Below, piece after piece: positions 1 to 5,992 of a stretch of 16,002 bases of DNA. The DNA lies in the NCBI GenBank assembly GCA_009776625.1, contig WRNL01000023.1:1-16002 (forward strand). The letters run 5' to 3'. The notes under the pieces are model-generated. The model was given only the letters and a program-made list of their open reading frames with translations, was not told the DNA's origin and did not search any database. The position numbers and the translations under genes were made by a program. The stretch's first letter is position 1, and every line of letters starts with the position of its first letter. The stretch is from Methanomassiliicoccaceae archaeon (GTDB lineage Archaea > Thermoplasmatota > Thermoplasmata > Methanomassiliicoccales > Methanomethylophilaceae).

Positions 1-349
1 CCCCGCCGACGTATTCTATCACGGCTCGCATGACCTCGTGCGCAGAGACCTCGTCCCCGTACCTTATGTTCACGCACCGCTTGCCGACGGTGCAGCCCGG
101 CAACCGCCCCGCCAGAGCCGACACCAGCCCCTCGTCGTGGAAATGCACGGAGAAATGCCCCTTCGCAGCGGACACGGCGACGTACCCGTCGCACAGCTTC
201 GCCCCGAGCCTCCACATCGGCATGCCGTAGCACATCGTCGGCTCCATCCGGGGGAACTCCGCGGACATGGCGTCCATGAAGCGTGCCACGGCCCTCGCCC
301 CGTCCCCGCTCAGGCCGCCGACGTACCCGCTGACCGTGGCATCGCCCAT
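1..349 (-). CDS. DUF1801 / YdhG-like domain protein (3' end cut by window edge)
   Basis: An open frame reads leftward from ATG at 347-349 for 116 codons without a stop and leaves the window, so the C-terminus is missing. The visible protein has the pattern of the DUF1801/YdhG-like fold (PF08818). An N-terminal helix (GDGARAVARFMDAM) is followed by 'PTMCYGMPMWRLG', a strand with 'YVAVSAAKGHFSVHFHD', and 'GKRCVNIRYGDE' near the usual C-terminal end. Family members are small soluble proteins. Some bacterial ones are called iron chaperones, but biochemistry is thin and I assign no reaction. The start is supported by GGAGGA upstream, which lies in the last codons of the ATPase remnant. The gene is probably nearly complete, since the family is about 115-140 residues long. 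The family call is by pattern recognition only. Confidence 0.72.
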   Translation of the reverse strand, partial: MGDATVSGYVGGLSGDGARAVARFMDAMSAEFPRMEPTMCYGMPMWRLGAKLCDGYVAVSAAKGHFSVHFHDEGLVSALAGRLPGCTVGKRCVNIRYGDEVSAHEVMRAVIEYVGG

Positions 350-364
350 TACAACAGATCCTCC

Positions 365-514
365 TCATGCGCCGGGTTGCCCATAGCTCTGTTTCGCGAA
401 CTCCCTGATGATGAACGTATTCCCTACCTGCCTCGCGCCCGTCACCAGAAGGCATTCCCTGTTCTTCTCATTCTTCCATCGCGCAAGGACATCCATGAAC
501 TTTCTTTTCAGCAT
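365..514 (-). pseudogene. N-terminal remnant of an AAA_14/DUF4143-type archaeal ATPase
   Basis: From ATG at 512-514 the minus strand reads 49 codons to TGA at 365-367. The product starts MLKRKFMDVLARWKN and continues 'CLLVTGARQVGNTFIIREF', then 'AKQSYG'. This is the N-terminus of the large AAA_14 plus DUF4143 ATPases common in archaea and gut bacteria, normally about 380-450 residues. Those start with MLKRK and carry a Walker A of the form GARQVGKT. Here the Walker A Lys is Asn (residue 32), and everything after roughly residue 45 is gone. The peptide therefore lacks Walker B, sensors and the DUF4143 domain and cannot be a working ATPase. The end carries the ribosome-binding site of the DUF1801 gene, so the remnant may persist as its leader. 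A TATA-like stretch remains upstream. The family call rests on the short N-terminal match. Confidence 0.68.
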
Positions 515-566
515 GAGGCTCCACCGTGACCCAGGATCCGTCCTGACATGTACAGCAAAGAGTCCG

Positions 567-578
567 TATACATAATTT
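567..578 (-). promoter_or_regulatory. Possible TATA box for the ATPase remnant / DUF1801 transcript
   Basis: The minus strand reads AAATTATGTATAC here, about 53-64 bases upstream of the ATG at 514, so a transcript would have a leader of roughly 30 nt. The surroundings are AT-rich, unlike the GC-rich neighbours. This is inferred from position and composition only. Confidence 0.3.
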
Positions 579-651
579 CGCCTATAGATTTCATAAAAAT
601 GACACTTTTAGGAGTATGATTTTTTTATTTTTTACTATTTTTGGTTATGTG

Positions 652-702
652 GAGGTTCGACCAGGGTAGCGCAGGGGTGTCCCGGACGCCTGAATGAGCC
701 TC
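652..702 (+). other. Candidate RNA hairpin
   Basis: GAGGTTC (652-658) can pair with GAGCCTC (696-702) over 7 bp including one G-U wobble. Inside it CAGG (662-665) pairs with CCTG (689-692), with a GC-rich interior. It follows directly after the T-rich tract. The two stacked stems are suggestive, but no known RNA family is recognised and the hairpin could be chance in GC-rich DNA. Confidence 0.25.
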
Positions 703-807
703 ATCGCATGGCGCATCCAAGCTCGTACACCGAGGCAGTCAGCACGCCCCTGGCAATCGAGCGCCGCCACTGGGTCGCCTGGCTCTTTCAGCTAGTATTA
801 AGTAAAG

Positions 808-838
808 AGGACACGGTGGCAGTATACAAGACTGTCCT
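808..838 (+). promoter_or_regulatory. Putative promoter with flanking inverted repeat, beta-helix gene
   Basis: GTATAC at 822-827, within AGTATACAAG, lies about 50 bases upstream of the preferred start at 877. That is a fitting distance for an archaeal TATA box with a leader of about 25 nt. The 6-bp arms AGGACA (808-813) and TGTCCT (833-838) bracket it. A regulator could bind the arms and block TBP, but this is speculative. A second AT-rich site, TAGTATTAAG at 793-802, is an alternative. Confidence 0.3.
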
Positions 839-876
839 AGCGGATATCCAAAAAAGACAAAATGGGAGAGATACCG

Positions 877-2361
877 ATGGCGCAAAAAAGCTTACTGATA
901 ATCGCGGCTCTTCTCGTTGCGGCGGCGGTCGTCGTCGCAGCGGTGGCGATGCCGAGGGGCACTTCTCAGGATCCTCAGGATCCCTACAGCTGGTGGGCCG
1001 CCCCTGCCGTCCCGCCGATGGGGGCGTTCGACGTCGTAGGGCCGCGCGGCAACAACTACGACGACCCGGCGGACGGGATCTACGTCTCCCCCAGCGGCGA
1101 CGACCAGACGGCGGACGGCTCCATCAGCCGACCATATAGGAGCATCAACACGGCTTTGGGTGCCGCCGAACGAGGCGACACCATAGTCCTGCGCGGAGGC
1201 GTCTATAAGGAGGGGCGCGACGTCCGCATCCAAGTGTCGGACATCACCATAAAGTCCGCAAAGGGCGAATTGGCGGTGATCGACCTGACCACCTTCGACC
1301 CTGGGCGCGGCGAGGACTCGGCGATCGAGTTCTATGCCGAGGACAGGGACGGCGACCCCGTGTCGAACTGCCTGCTGCAGGCCGTGGAGGTGATGGGGGG
1401 GTACTACGCCGTCAACTTCGAGACCAAATGGGAATGGGGCCAGAAAGACCGGAGGGGGGCGCACGACATCATAATCGAAGACTGCGTGCTGCATGACTCC
1501 AAGAACGACGTCGTCAAAGTGAAGCCGGGCTGCGACAACATAACCATCAGGTACAACGAGATATACAACTCGGGGCGGGAACACGTCTCCAATCCGGATT
1601 TTATAAAAGGGGAATGCAACTCCGAGGGCATAGACAACGTCAACGGCGACAACATGAAGGTACAGAACAACTACATCCATGACATCTGCTCCAACGCGGT
1701 CTACGCCAAAGGGGGCGCGGTCGACTCGCTTATCGAGAACAACCATATCGAGCGCGCCTACGGGGCCGGGATCATGGTGGGGTTCGACACGAGCCCGCAG
1801 TACTTCGACACATCCGTGAACCCGTGGTACTATGAGAACATCGGGGGCGTGGTGCGCAACAACCTGATCATCCACACGGGCTGGGAGGGCATAGGCCTGT
1901 ACGGCTCCATGTACGCCCAGATATACAACAACACGCTGGTCGACGTGAACTATGCCCAGAACTACCACAGCGCGATCTACTTCGGCCTGACCTACCAGGA
2001 CTGGGAGAGTTACGCCAAACGCCCGGCCAACGTCAGCCCCGACATCCACCACAACATCGTGAGCCAGCCCGCCACGTTCACCCAGCGCCCGATGGTTGAG
2101 ATCCGCCAGTCCTCAGACCTCGGCGGGATGTCGGCGCTGTCCGGCAACCCCACGATGAGCGAGAACTGCTATTACATCGACAGCAAAACAGCGGGATTCG
2201 TGGACATGCGGTCTGCCGGCACGGTTCCGAACATGGGGCTCGCCCAATGGAAGGCCCACATCGGAGGCGACGACGGCTCGATAGAGGCCGACCCAGGCCT
2301 CAACGCGAGCTATAAGCCCACCAACCCCCTGTGCGCGGGCATGGGGTGCAACCTCCCCTGA
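877..2361 (+). CDS. Exported or membrane-anchored right-handed parallel beta-helix protein
   Basis: This 494-residue protein is probably an extracellular carbohydrate-binding or -cleaving protein, but no reaction can be assigned. Residues 5-24 form one hydrophobic segment ending in AVA, either a cleavable signal or an N-terminal anchor. Around residues 68-110 it has the opening typical of DUF1565/pectate-lyase-like helices: 'YVSPSGDD', 'RPYRSINTAL', 'GDTIVLRGGVY'. From about 120 to 400, PbH1-type repeats follow, with N-rich turns such as 'DNITIRYNEIYNSG', 'KVQNNYIHDI', 'SLIENNHIERA', 'GVVRNNLIIHTG' and 'AQIYNNTLVDV'. I chose ATG 877 because GGGAG precedes it at good spacing. An in-frame ATG at 862 would add five residues and lacks such a site. 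The gene stands alone, converging on the MFS gene. Such proteins are frequent at the surface of host-associated methanogens, where adhesion or glycan interaction is suspected. Confidence 0.82.
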   Translation: MAQKSLLIIAALLVAAAVVVAAVAMPRGTSQDPQDPYSWWAAPAVPPMGAFDVVGPRGNNYDDPADGIYVSPSGDDQTADGSISRPYRSINTALGAAERGDTIVLRGGVYKEGRDVRIQVSDITIKSAKGELAVIDLTTFDPGRGEDSAIEFYAEDRDGDPVSNCLLQAVEVMGGYYAVNFETKWEWGQKDRRGAHDIIIEDCVLHDSKNDVVKVKPGCDNITIRYNEIYNSGREHVSNPDFIKGECNSEGIDNVNGDNMKVQNNYIHDICSNAVYAKGGAVDSLIENNHIERAYGAGIMVGFDTSPQYFDTSVNPWYYENIGGVVRNNLIIHTGWEGIGLYGSMYAQIYNNTLVDVNYAQNYHSAIYFGLTYQDWESYAKRPANVSPDIHHNIVSQPATFTQRPMVEIRQSSDLGGMSALSGNPTMSENCYYIDSKTAGFVDMRSAGTVPNMGLAQWKAHIGGDDGSIEADPGLNASYKPTNPLCAGMGCNLP

Positions 2362-2363
2362 GC

Positions 2364-2381
2364 CCTGGCTGGAAAGCCAGG
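2364..2381. terminator. Hairpin between convergent genes
   Basis: CCTGGCT (2364-2370) and AGCCAGG (2375-2381) form a perfect 7-bp stem closed by GGAA, a GNRA-type tetraloop. It starts 3 bases after the TGA of the beta-helix gene and lies downstream of the convergent MFS gene as well. No T-tract follows on either strand, so it may be a 3'-end stabiliser, not a classical terminator. Confidence 0.45.
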
Positions 2382-2421
2382 CGCGCGCACGGCGGGCCCG
2401 GCCCCCCGGCGTCCGTGTGCG

Positions 2422-3957
2422 TCAGGGGGGTCGAACAGACCTTCTGCTGTAGCTCATCAGCGCCACCGCCACCGACGCCACCGATATCGCCGTGAACACC
2501 AGGAAGGCCTCGCTCAGCCCGTGCTCGAACATCGCCAGGGCGGCGTCGCTGACCGTGCCGCCGCCGAAGAATATGCTCTGCATGTCCTCCGGGCTCAGCC
2601 CTGCCAGGACGAGCGGGAACGCCACGGCGAGGCTGAACATCGTGCCGGTGTTGCGGAGCATCATCCTCGTGCCAGACGCCGTTCCGCGATGCCCCGGGGG
2701 GACGGACGTCATGACGGAGCTCGCGTTGGGCGACGCGAACAGCCCCCCGCCGACACCGATGAGCACCATGAGCGCAGCCACCTCCCACAGCGGGGTGCCG
2801 CTATCGATGAACGCGAGCCCCGCCAGGGCGGCGGTCGTCAGCGCCAGCCCCGCCAGGGTCAGCGACCTCGGCCCGTAGGCGTCCGACCATTTGCCGGAGA
2901 GCGGCCCCACGATCATCATCGGCAGACCGCTCGGTATCAGGAGCAGGCCGGCGGTCAGGGCGTCCATGCCGCACGGCCCCTGGAAATAGAATATGAGCAG
3001 GAACGTCGCCGCCCCCATGCAGAGCCCGTTCAGCAGGTTGACGAGGTTCCCCACAGCATATGTCCTGTTGCGGAAAAGGCGCAGGTCCATCATGGGGTAC
3101 GCGGCATGCGACTCGATGATGAGGAACGCCGCCATGCCGGCCGCCCCGACCGCTGCCGTGGCATATGCCGTGAACATGAGGCCCGGGTCGCCGAAGGACA
3201 CGTACGTGAGGGCGGTGAGCACCCCGAACAGGCCTATGAAGAATGCGACAGTGCCGGCCCAGTCGAACCTCTGCCGCCCCGCCACCCACTCCGGCTCCCT
3301 GAGGCGGTACGCGGCCCAGGCCATGCCGAAGAGGCCCAACGGGACGTTGACCAGGAATATCCATTCCCAGCCCAGCGGCGCGAGGACGCCCCCGACCACG
3401 GGGCCTACGACTATGCCGGCCGCCGCCGCGACCTGGTTGACCCCCAGCCCGAACCCCAGCCTCCTCCTTGCGAACGCGTCGGTTATCATCGCGGTGCTGT
3501 TGGCGAGGAGCATGGCCCCTCCCGCCGCCTGGACGACCCTGAACCCCACCATGTCCCACCCGCCCAGCGCAGGGTTGGACAGCCCGCAGAGGAGCGACCC
3601 CAGGGCGAACACCCCGAAGCCGAGCACGTACATCCTCTTCCGCCCGAACATGTCGGACGCCCTCCCCAGGACAGGCACCAGTATGGTCGTGACCATCAGG
3701 TACACGAGCAGGACCCAAAGCAGGGTCATGAACTCCATGCGCAGGTCCCTCATGAGCTCCGGGAGGACGATCAGCAGCGCGGAGCCCTGGACCGTCGCGA
3801 GGAGCGCGCCGACGGTGGTGACCGAAAGGACAGTCATGGCGTAGCTGTCCTGCCCCCTCTGTTCGGCGGCAGTGTCCGAGGCTCCTGTGGCATCGCTGTC
3901 CGGTATTGTATCATCTTCTGGCGGCTCCACTTGCACGGGGACGGGCGCTTGGCGCAT
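2422..3957 (-). CDS. MFS drug-efflux-type transporter, DHA2-like (14 TM)
   Basis: The product is a major facilitator superfamily permease of 511 residues, the usual size for the 14-helix DHA2 drug:H+ antiporter group. A polar N-terminus of about 40 residues precedes the first helix (MTVLSVTTVGALLATVQGSA). Motif A is seen at about residues 98-109 (GRASDMFGRKRM) and the antiporter motif C at 181-190 (GIVVGPVVGG). Hydrophobic helices follow to the C-terminus. The frame is open to an ATG at 4173, but I prefer ATG 3955-3957. It removes an atypical 72-residue extension and sits about 50 bases downstream of a TATA-like sequence on the minus strand. The likely role is export of toxic amphiphiles or metabolites; the substrate cannot be read from sequence. 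It converges on the beta-helix gene and diverges from the orphan at 4157. Confidence 0.85.
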   Translation of the reverse strand: MRQAPVPVQVEPPEDDTIPDSDATGASDTAAEQRGQDSYAMTVLSVTTVGALLATVQGSALLIVLPELMRDLRMEFMTLLWVLLVYLMVTTILVPVLGRASDMFGRKRMYVLGFGVFALGSLLCGLSNPALGGWDMVGFRVVQAAGGAMLLANSTAMITDAFARRRLGFGLGVNQVAAAAGIVVGPVVGGVLAPLGWEWIFLVNVPLGLFGMAWAAYRLREPEWVAGRQRFDWAGTVAFFIGLFGVLTALTYVSFGDPGLMFTAYATAAVGAAGMAAFLIIESHAAYPMMDLRLFRNRTYAVGNLVNLLNGLCMGAATFLLIFYFQGPCGMDALTAGLLLIPSGLPMMIVGPLSGKWSDAYGPRSLTLAGLALTTAALAGLAFIDSGTPLWEVAALMVLIGVGGGLFASPNASSVMTSVPPGHRGTASGTRMMLRNTGTMFSLAVAFPLVLAGLSPEDMQSIFFGGGTVSDAALAMFEHGLSEAFLVFTAISVASVAVALMSYSRRSVRPP

Positions 3958-4000
3958 GTCCCCTGACCGTATGAGAACCAGTAGCCGGATACTCCCAGCC

Positions 4001-4013
4001 CGGTAATAAACAT
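4001..4013 (-). promoter_or_regulatory. Putative TATA box of the MFS gene
   Basis: The minus strand reads TGTTTATTACCGG here, close to an archaeal TATA element. It is about 45-55 bases upstream of the chosen ATG at 3957, giving a predicted leader of about 20-25 nt. It would lie inside the coding region if the 4173 start were used, which argues for the shorter protein. Confidence 0.45.
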
Positions 4014-4071
4014 TTGTTCCGCTGTGCCCGAGGCGGCGCATGGGCAGCGGCCCGCTCCGGAGGAAGAAACG

Positions 4072-4078
4072 TTTATAA
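4072..4078 (+). promoter_or_regulatory. TATA box of the orphan gene at 4157
   Basis: TTTATAA, preceded by the purine-rich GAGGAAGAAACG (BRE-like), is a canonical archaeal promoter element. Transcription would begin near 4102 and leave a leader of about 55 nt, which contains the hairpin at 4107-4128. Confidence 0.6.
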
Positions 4079-4106
4079 GCGTGGCACGGCTGCGGGCTGA
4101 GGGCGG

Positions 4107-4128
4107 CCCCTGGAACGCATCCCAGGGG
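4107..4128 (+). promoter_or_regulatory. Leader hairpin upstream of the orphan gene
   Basis: CCCCTGG (4107-4113) pairs perfectly with CCAGGGG (4122-4128) around an 8-base loop. A later copy of CCCCAGG at 4133-4139 could compete for the left arm and bring the structure near the ribosome-binding site (GGAGG, 4144-4148). A translational switch is possible but unproven. Confidence 0.3.
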
Positions 4129-4156
4129 TCTGCCCCAGGTGAAGGAGGCCGAGGAC

Positions 4157-4648
4157 ATGGGCAAACGGATCAACGCGACGTTCTATGCGCACAGCAAGTT
4201 CGTGTACACACGCAAGGAGGGGTTTCGGGTGGTGTACGACCCGGACGGCTACCTGTACTCCGACGGCACGTACAGGACGAAGATGCTCCCCGAGGACCTC
4301 CCGGAGTGGTTCGTCGAAGGGCGCGTGTACAAGCACCATGGATATGTGTCGGCGAAAGGGGTCAAGCATCTGGTCTACATCCCGAACTACTTCGTCGACT
4401 ACCACATGTACAAGGACGACGCCCTCTACATCTCGTACAACGAGAGGATCGAGCGGAGAAACACCCACAGTATGTTCGACTGGGAAGGGTACGACCATCT
4501 GATCTGGGGCAACATGATAGTCCGTTTCGTGGAGGCAGCAGAGAAATACTCGGGGTACGACGTGACGGACATCAGGGTTGAGCTCGAGCGTAAAAAGGAA
4601 TGGTATTTCGAGAACAATCCTGGAGAGGCGGCCCTATACCGGGGGTGA
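4157..4648 (+). CDS. Tyrosine-rich protein of unknown function
   Basis: I do not recognise this 163-residue protein. It has no signal peptide or membrane segment and should be a cytosolic globular protein. Tyrosine is strikingly frequent (19 of 163) and there is no cysteine. Short stretches such as 'VVYDPDGYLYSDGTYR', 'VKHLVYIPNYFVDYHMY' and 'YDHLIWGNMIVRFVEAAEKY' suggest beta strands followed by a helix, ending in a charged helix (VELERKKEWYFEN). The start is ATG 4157, with GGAGG at 4144-4148. A GTG at 4139 in the same frame would put that ribosome-binding site inside the gene. The gene has its own TATA box and is separated from the NAD module by about 108 bases carrying a hairpin and the NrtR-like operator. 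It is therefore probably a separate transcript. Confidence 0.7.
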   Translation: MGKRINATFYAHSKFVYTRKEGFRVVYDPDGYLYSDGTYRTKMLPEDLPEWFVEGRVYKHHGYVSAKGVKHLVYIPNYFVDYHMYKDDALYISYNERIERRNTHSMFDWEGYDHLIWGNMIVRFVEAAEKYSGYDVTDIRVELERKKEWYFENNPGEAALYRG

Positions 4649-4651
4649 CGG

Positions 4652-4678
4652 GATGCCCCCGTCCATCCGGCGGGCATC
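4652..4678 (+). terminator. Hairpin after the orphan gene
   Basis: GATGCCC (4652-4658) and GGGCATC (4672-4678) form a perfect 7-bp stem that begins 4 bases after the TGA. The interior CC/GG can extend it with one bulged base. No T-tract follows, so it may act as a 3'-end barrier or stabiliser separating this transcript from the NAD operon. Confidence 0.4.
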
Positions 4679-4699
4679 ATAGGGGTCAGGAAGGGAAAG

Positions 4700-4710
4700 T
4701 TTGATATATC
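4700..4710 (+). promoter_or_regulatory. Putative TATA box of the NAD operon
   Basis: TTTGATATATC is the AT-rich element nearest upstream of the NAD operon. With usual archaeal spacing, transcription would start near 4730-4736, inside the inverted repeat at 4716-4740. The leader would then be only about 20-27 nt. Confidence 0.5.
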
Positions 4711-4715
4711 ATATC

Positions 4716-4740
4716 TGTTATTATCAAAAAGATAATAACA
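4716..4740. promoter_or_regulatory. Perfect inverted repeat, likely NrtR operator
   Basis: TGTTATTATC (4716-4725) and GATAATAACA (4731-4740) are exact reverse complements separated by AAAAA. It lies between the TATA-like box and the ATG of an NrtR-type regulator and overlaps the expected transcription start. A bound dimer would therefore block initiation. NrtR regulators in bacteria are known to bind roughly 21-bp palindromes in front of NAD genes and to release them on ADP-ribose. Assignment to this regulator is by position and is not tested. Confidence 0.72.
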
Positions 4741-4756
4741 TAGGCGGGAACCACCG

Positions 4757-5473
4757 ATGGACAGCATATTCGACTACGAGCACCCGTTCGTCTGTACCGA
4801 CGCGGCGATCTTCACGATAAAGACGGAAGAATCGGACAACTACAGGAAGCTGCCGGGGACGAGCCTGCAGATACTGCTCTACAAGAGGGCGACCGACCCG
4901 TACATGGGGAGGTGGTGCCTGCCGGGCGGCTTCCTGGACATAGACGAGACGCCGGAGGATAACATCCGCCGGAAGGTCTCCGAGAAGTCGTACGTGGGCG
5001 AGTGCCGGCTGGAGCAGCTCCACACCTTCTGCGACCCGGGCAGGGACCCCCGCGCGAGGGTGATATCGATAGCGTACCTGGGCCTCATGAGCGAGGCCGA
5101 GTCCACGAGGTACGAGGACAAGGCGGCATGGTTCTCGGTCAGGCCGGCCGACGGGTCGCTGGCGTTCGAGAGGGACGGGCTCCTGCTCACAGGCGCGGAC
5201 ATCGGGTTCGACCACCTGGCGATCATAGAGGCCGCCCTGGGGAGGATGCGGTCCGGGGCCCCCTACACGGACATCGTGTTCGACCTCCTGCCGGAGGAGT
5301 TCACCCTGACTCAGCTGCAGAACGTATACGAGGCGATCCTGGGGAGAAGGGACCAGACGGCCAATTTCCGGCGCAAGGTCATAGACATGGTGCAGGAGAC
5401 GGACAACTACACGAGCGACAAGGGGCACCGCCCTGCGAGGCTCTATACAAAAAAACAGGAGGTCAAGCAATGA
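4757..5473 (+). CDS. nrtR: NrtR-type Nudix-related transcriptional regulator of NAD metabolism
   Basis: The product has 238 residues: an N-terminal Nudix domain (about 10-150) and a C-terminal winged helix (about 152-232). The second domain is very NrtR-like: 'HLAIIEAALGRMR', 'PYTDIVFDLLPEEFTLTQLQ', 'VYEAILG', 'NFRRKV' and 'RPARLY'. In bacteria NrtR represses NAD synthesis and salvage genes and binds ADP-ribose in the Nudix pocket. The Nudix box starts correctly (G58, E64), but the catalytic REUXEE part reads RKVSEK (residues 72-77). Two Glu positions are Lys, so it is likely a sensor without hydrolase activity. The gene heads the NAD operon behind a perfect inverted repeat. Its TGA overlaps the pncA ATG (ATGA). 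ATG 4757 has only a weak GGCGGG upstream, which suits a short leader. Confidence 0.88.
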   Translation: MDSIFDYEHPFVCTDAAIFTIKTEESDNYRKLPGTSLQILLYKRATDPYMGRWCLPGGFLDIDETPEDNIRRKVSEKSYVGECRLEQLHTFCDPGRDPRARVISIAYLGLMSEAESTRYEDKAAWFSVRPADGSLAFERDGLLLTGADIGFDHLAIIEAALGRMRSGAPYTDIVFDLLPEEFTLTQLQNVYEAILGRRDQTANFRRKVIDMVQETDNYTSDKGHRPARLYTKKQEVKQ

Positions 5474-5991
5474 AGAAACTCTTAGTGGTGGTGGACATGC
5501 AGAACGATTTCATCACTGGGGCGCTAGGCTCGCCGCAGGCGCAGGCGATCGTGCCTTCGGTGAAGGAGAAGATAGAGATGTACAGGAGGAACGGCGACGA
5601 CGTCCTTTTCACAAGGGACACGCACGGCCCCGAGTATCTCGAGACACAGGAAGGAAGGCTCCTGCCCGTGGCACACTGCATCGAGGGCACGGACGGGCAC
5701 TCGATCGCCGACGGGCTGTACGCCGAGGGGGACAGGATGGTCGACAAGCCCGCATTCGGCTCGCTTGAGCTAGCGGAAAAGGTAGCCGCCGGCGGGTACG
5801 GGGAGATAGAGCTCTGCGGCCTGTGCACGGACATATGCGTCGTATCCAACGCGCTAATCCTAAAGGCGCGGCTGCCGGAGGCCTTGGTGACCGTGGACGC
5901 CGGGTGCTGCGCGGGCATAACGGAGGAGAGCCACAGGGCCGCCCTCCAGACGATGAGGATGTGCCAGGTGAACGTGGTGGGAGGGGGATGA
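5470..5991 (+). CDS. pncA: Nicotinamidase (isochorismatase family)
   Basis: This enzyme hydrolyses nicotinamide to nicotinate and ammonia, the first step of deamidating NAD salvage in the cytosol. The 173-residue protein carries the full catalytic set of the family: D9 in 'VVVDMQNDF', K93 in 'DKPAFGS' and C123 in 'TDICV'. The metal ligands D50 and H52 ('TRDTHG') and H69 are present too. The cis-peptide region before the catalytic Cys reads 'ELCGLCTD'. AGGAGGT sits just before the ATG, which overlaps the upstream stop. The sequence looks closer to nicotinamidases of gut Firmicutes than to other archaeal enzymes I can recall. That impression comes from memory and needs a tree. It feeds nicotinate to the transferase and NadE encoded downstream. 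Confidence 0.9.
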   Translation: MKKLLVVVDMQNDFITGALGSPQAQAIVPSVKEKIEMYRRNGDDVLFTRDTHGPEYLETQEGRLLPVAHCIEGTDGHSIADGLYAEGDRMVDKPAFGSLELAEKVAAGGYGEIELCGLCTDICVVSNALILKARLPEALVTVDAGCCAGITEESHRAALQTMRMCQVNVVGGG

Positions 5992-5992
5992 G

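Larger units (their letters stand above)
515..876. other. Gene-free stretch between divergent units, with T-rich tract and possible hairpin
   Basis: No convincing gene lies here. From left to right it holds a TATA-like site for the leftward unit (567-578), a T-rich tract on the plus strand at about 619-642, and a possible hairpin at 652-702. A further inverted repeat (AGGACA at 808-813 with TGTCCT at 833-838) flanks a GTATAC core at 822-827, which is the likeliest TATA region for the beta-helix gene. A frame from ATG 708 reads about 60 protein-like residues and then runs into the beta-helix gene out of frame. I do not recognise it and treat it as chance or decayed coding sequence. Confidence 0.5.

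Noticed and set aside
708..870. Open frame from ATG 708 with about 60 protein-like residues
   Set aside because: It has no ribosome-binding site, runs out of frame into the beta-helix gene and matches nothing I recognise. At most it is decayed coding sequence.
2521..3966. Long rightward frame opposite the MFS gene
   Set aside because: It is a shadow frame of high-GC coding sequence. It is rich in Arg, Pro and His and has no domain, whereas the leftward frame has clear MFS motifs.
4001..4022. Possible second NrtR site at the MFS promoter (TGTT and TATTA elements)
   Set aside because: It resembles one half-site only with a base inserted and there is no matching second arm. The similarity is probably just TATA composition.
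3958..4173. 72-residue N-terminal extension of the MFS transporter
   Set aside because: It is unlike any MFS N-terminus, covers a good TATA-like sequence and extends past the divergent gene's TATA box and start region.
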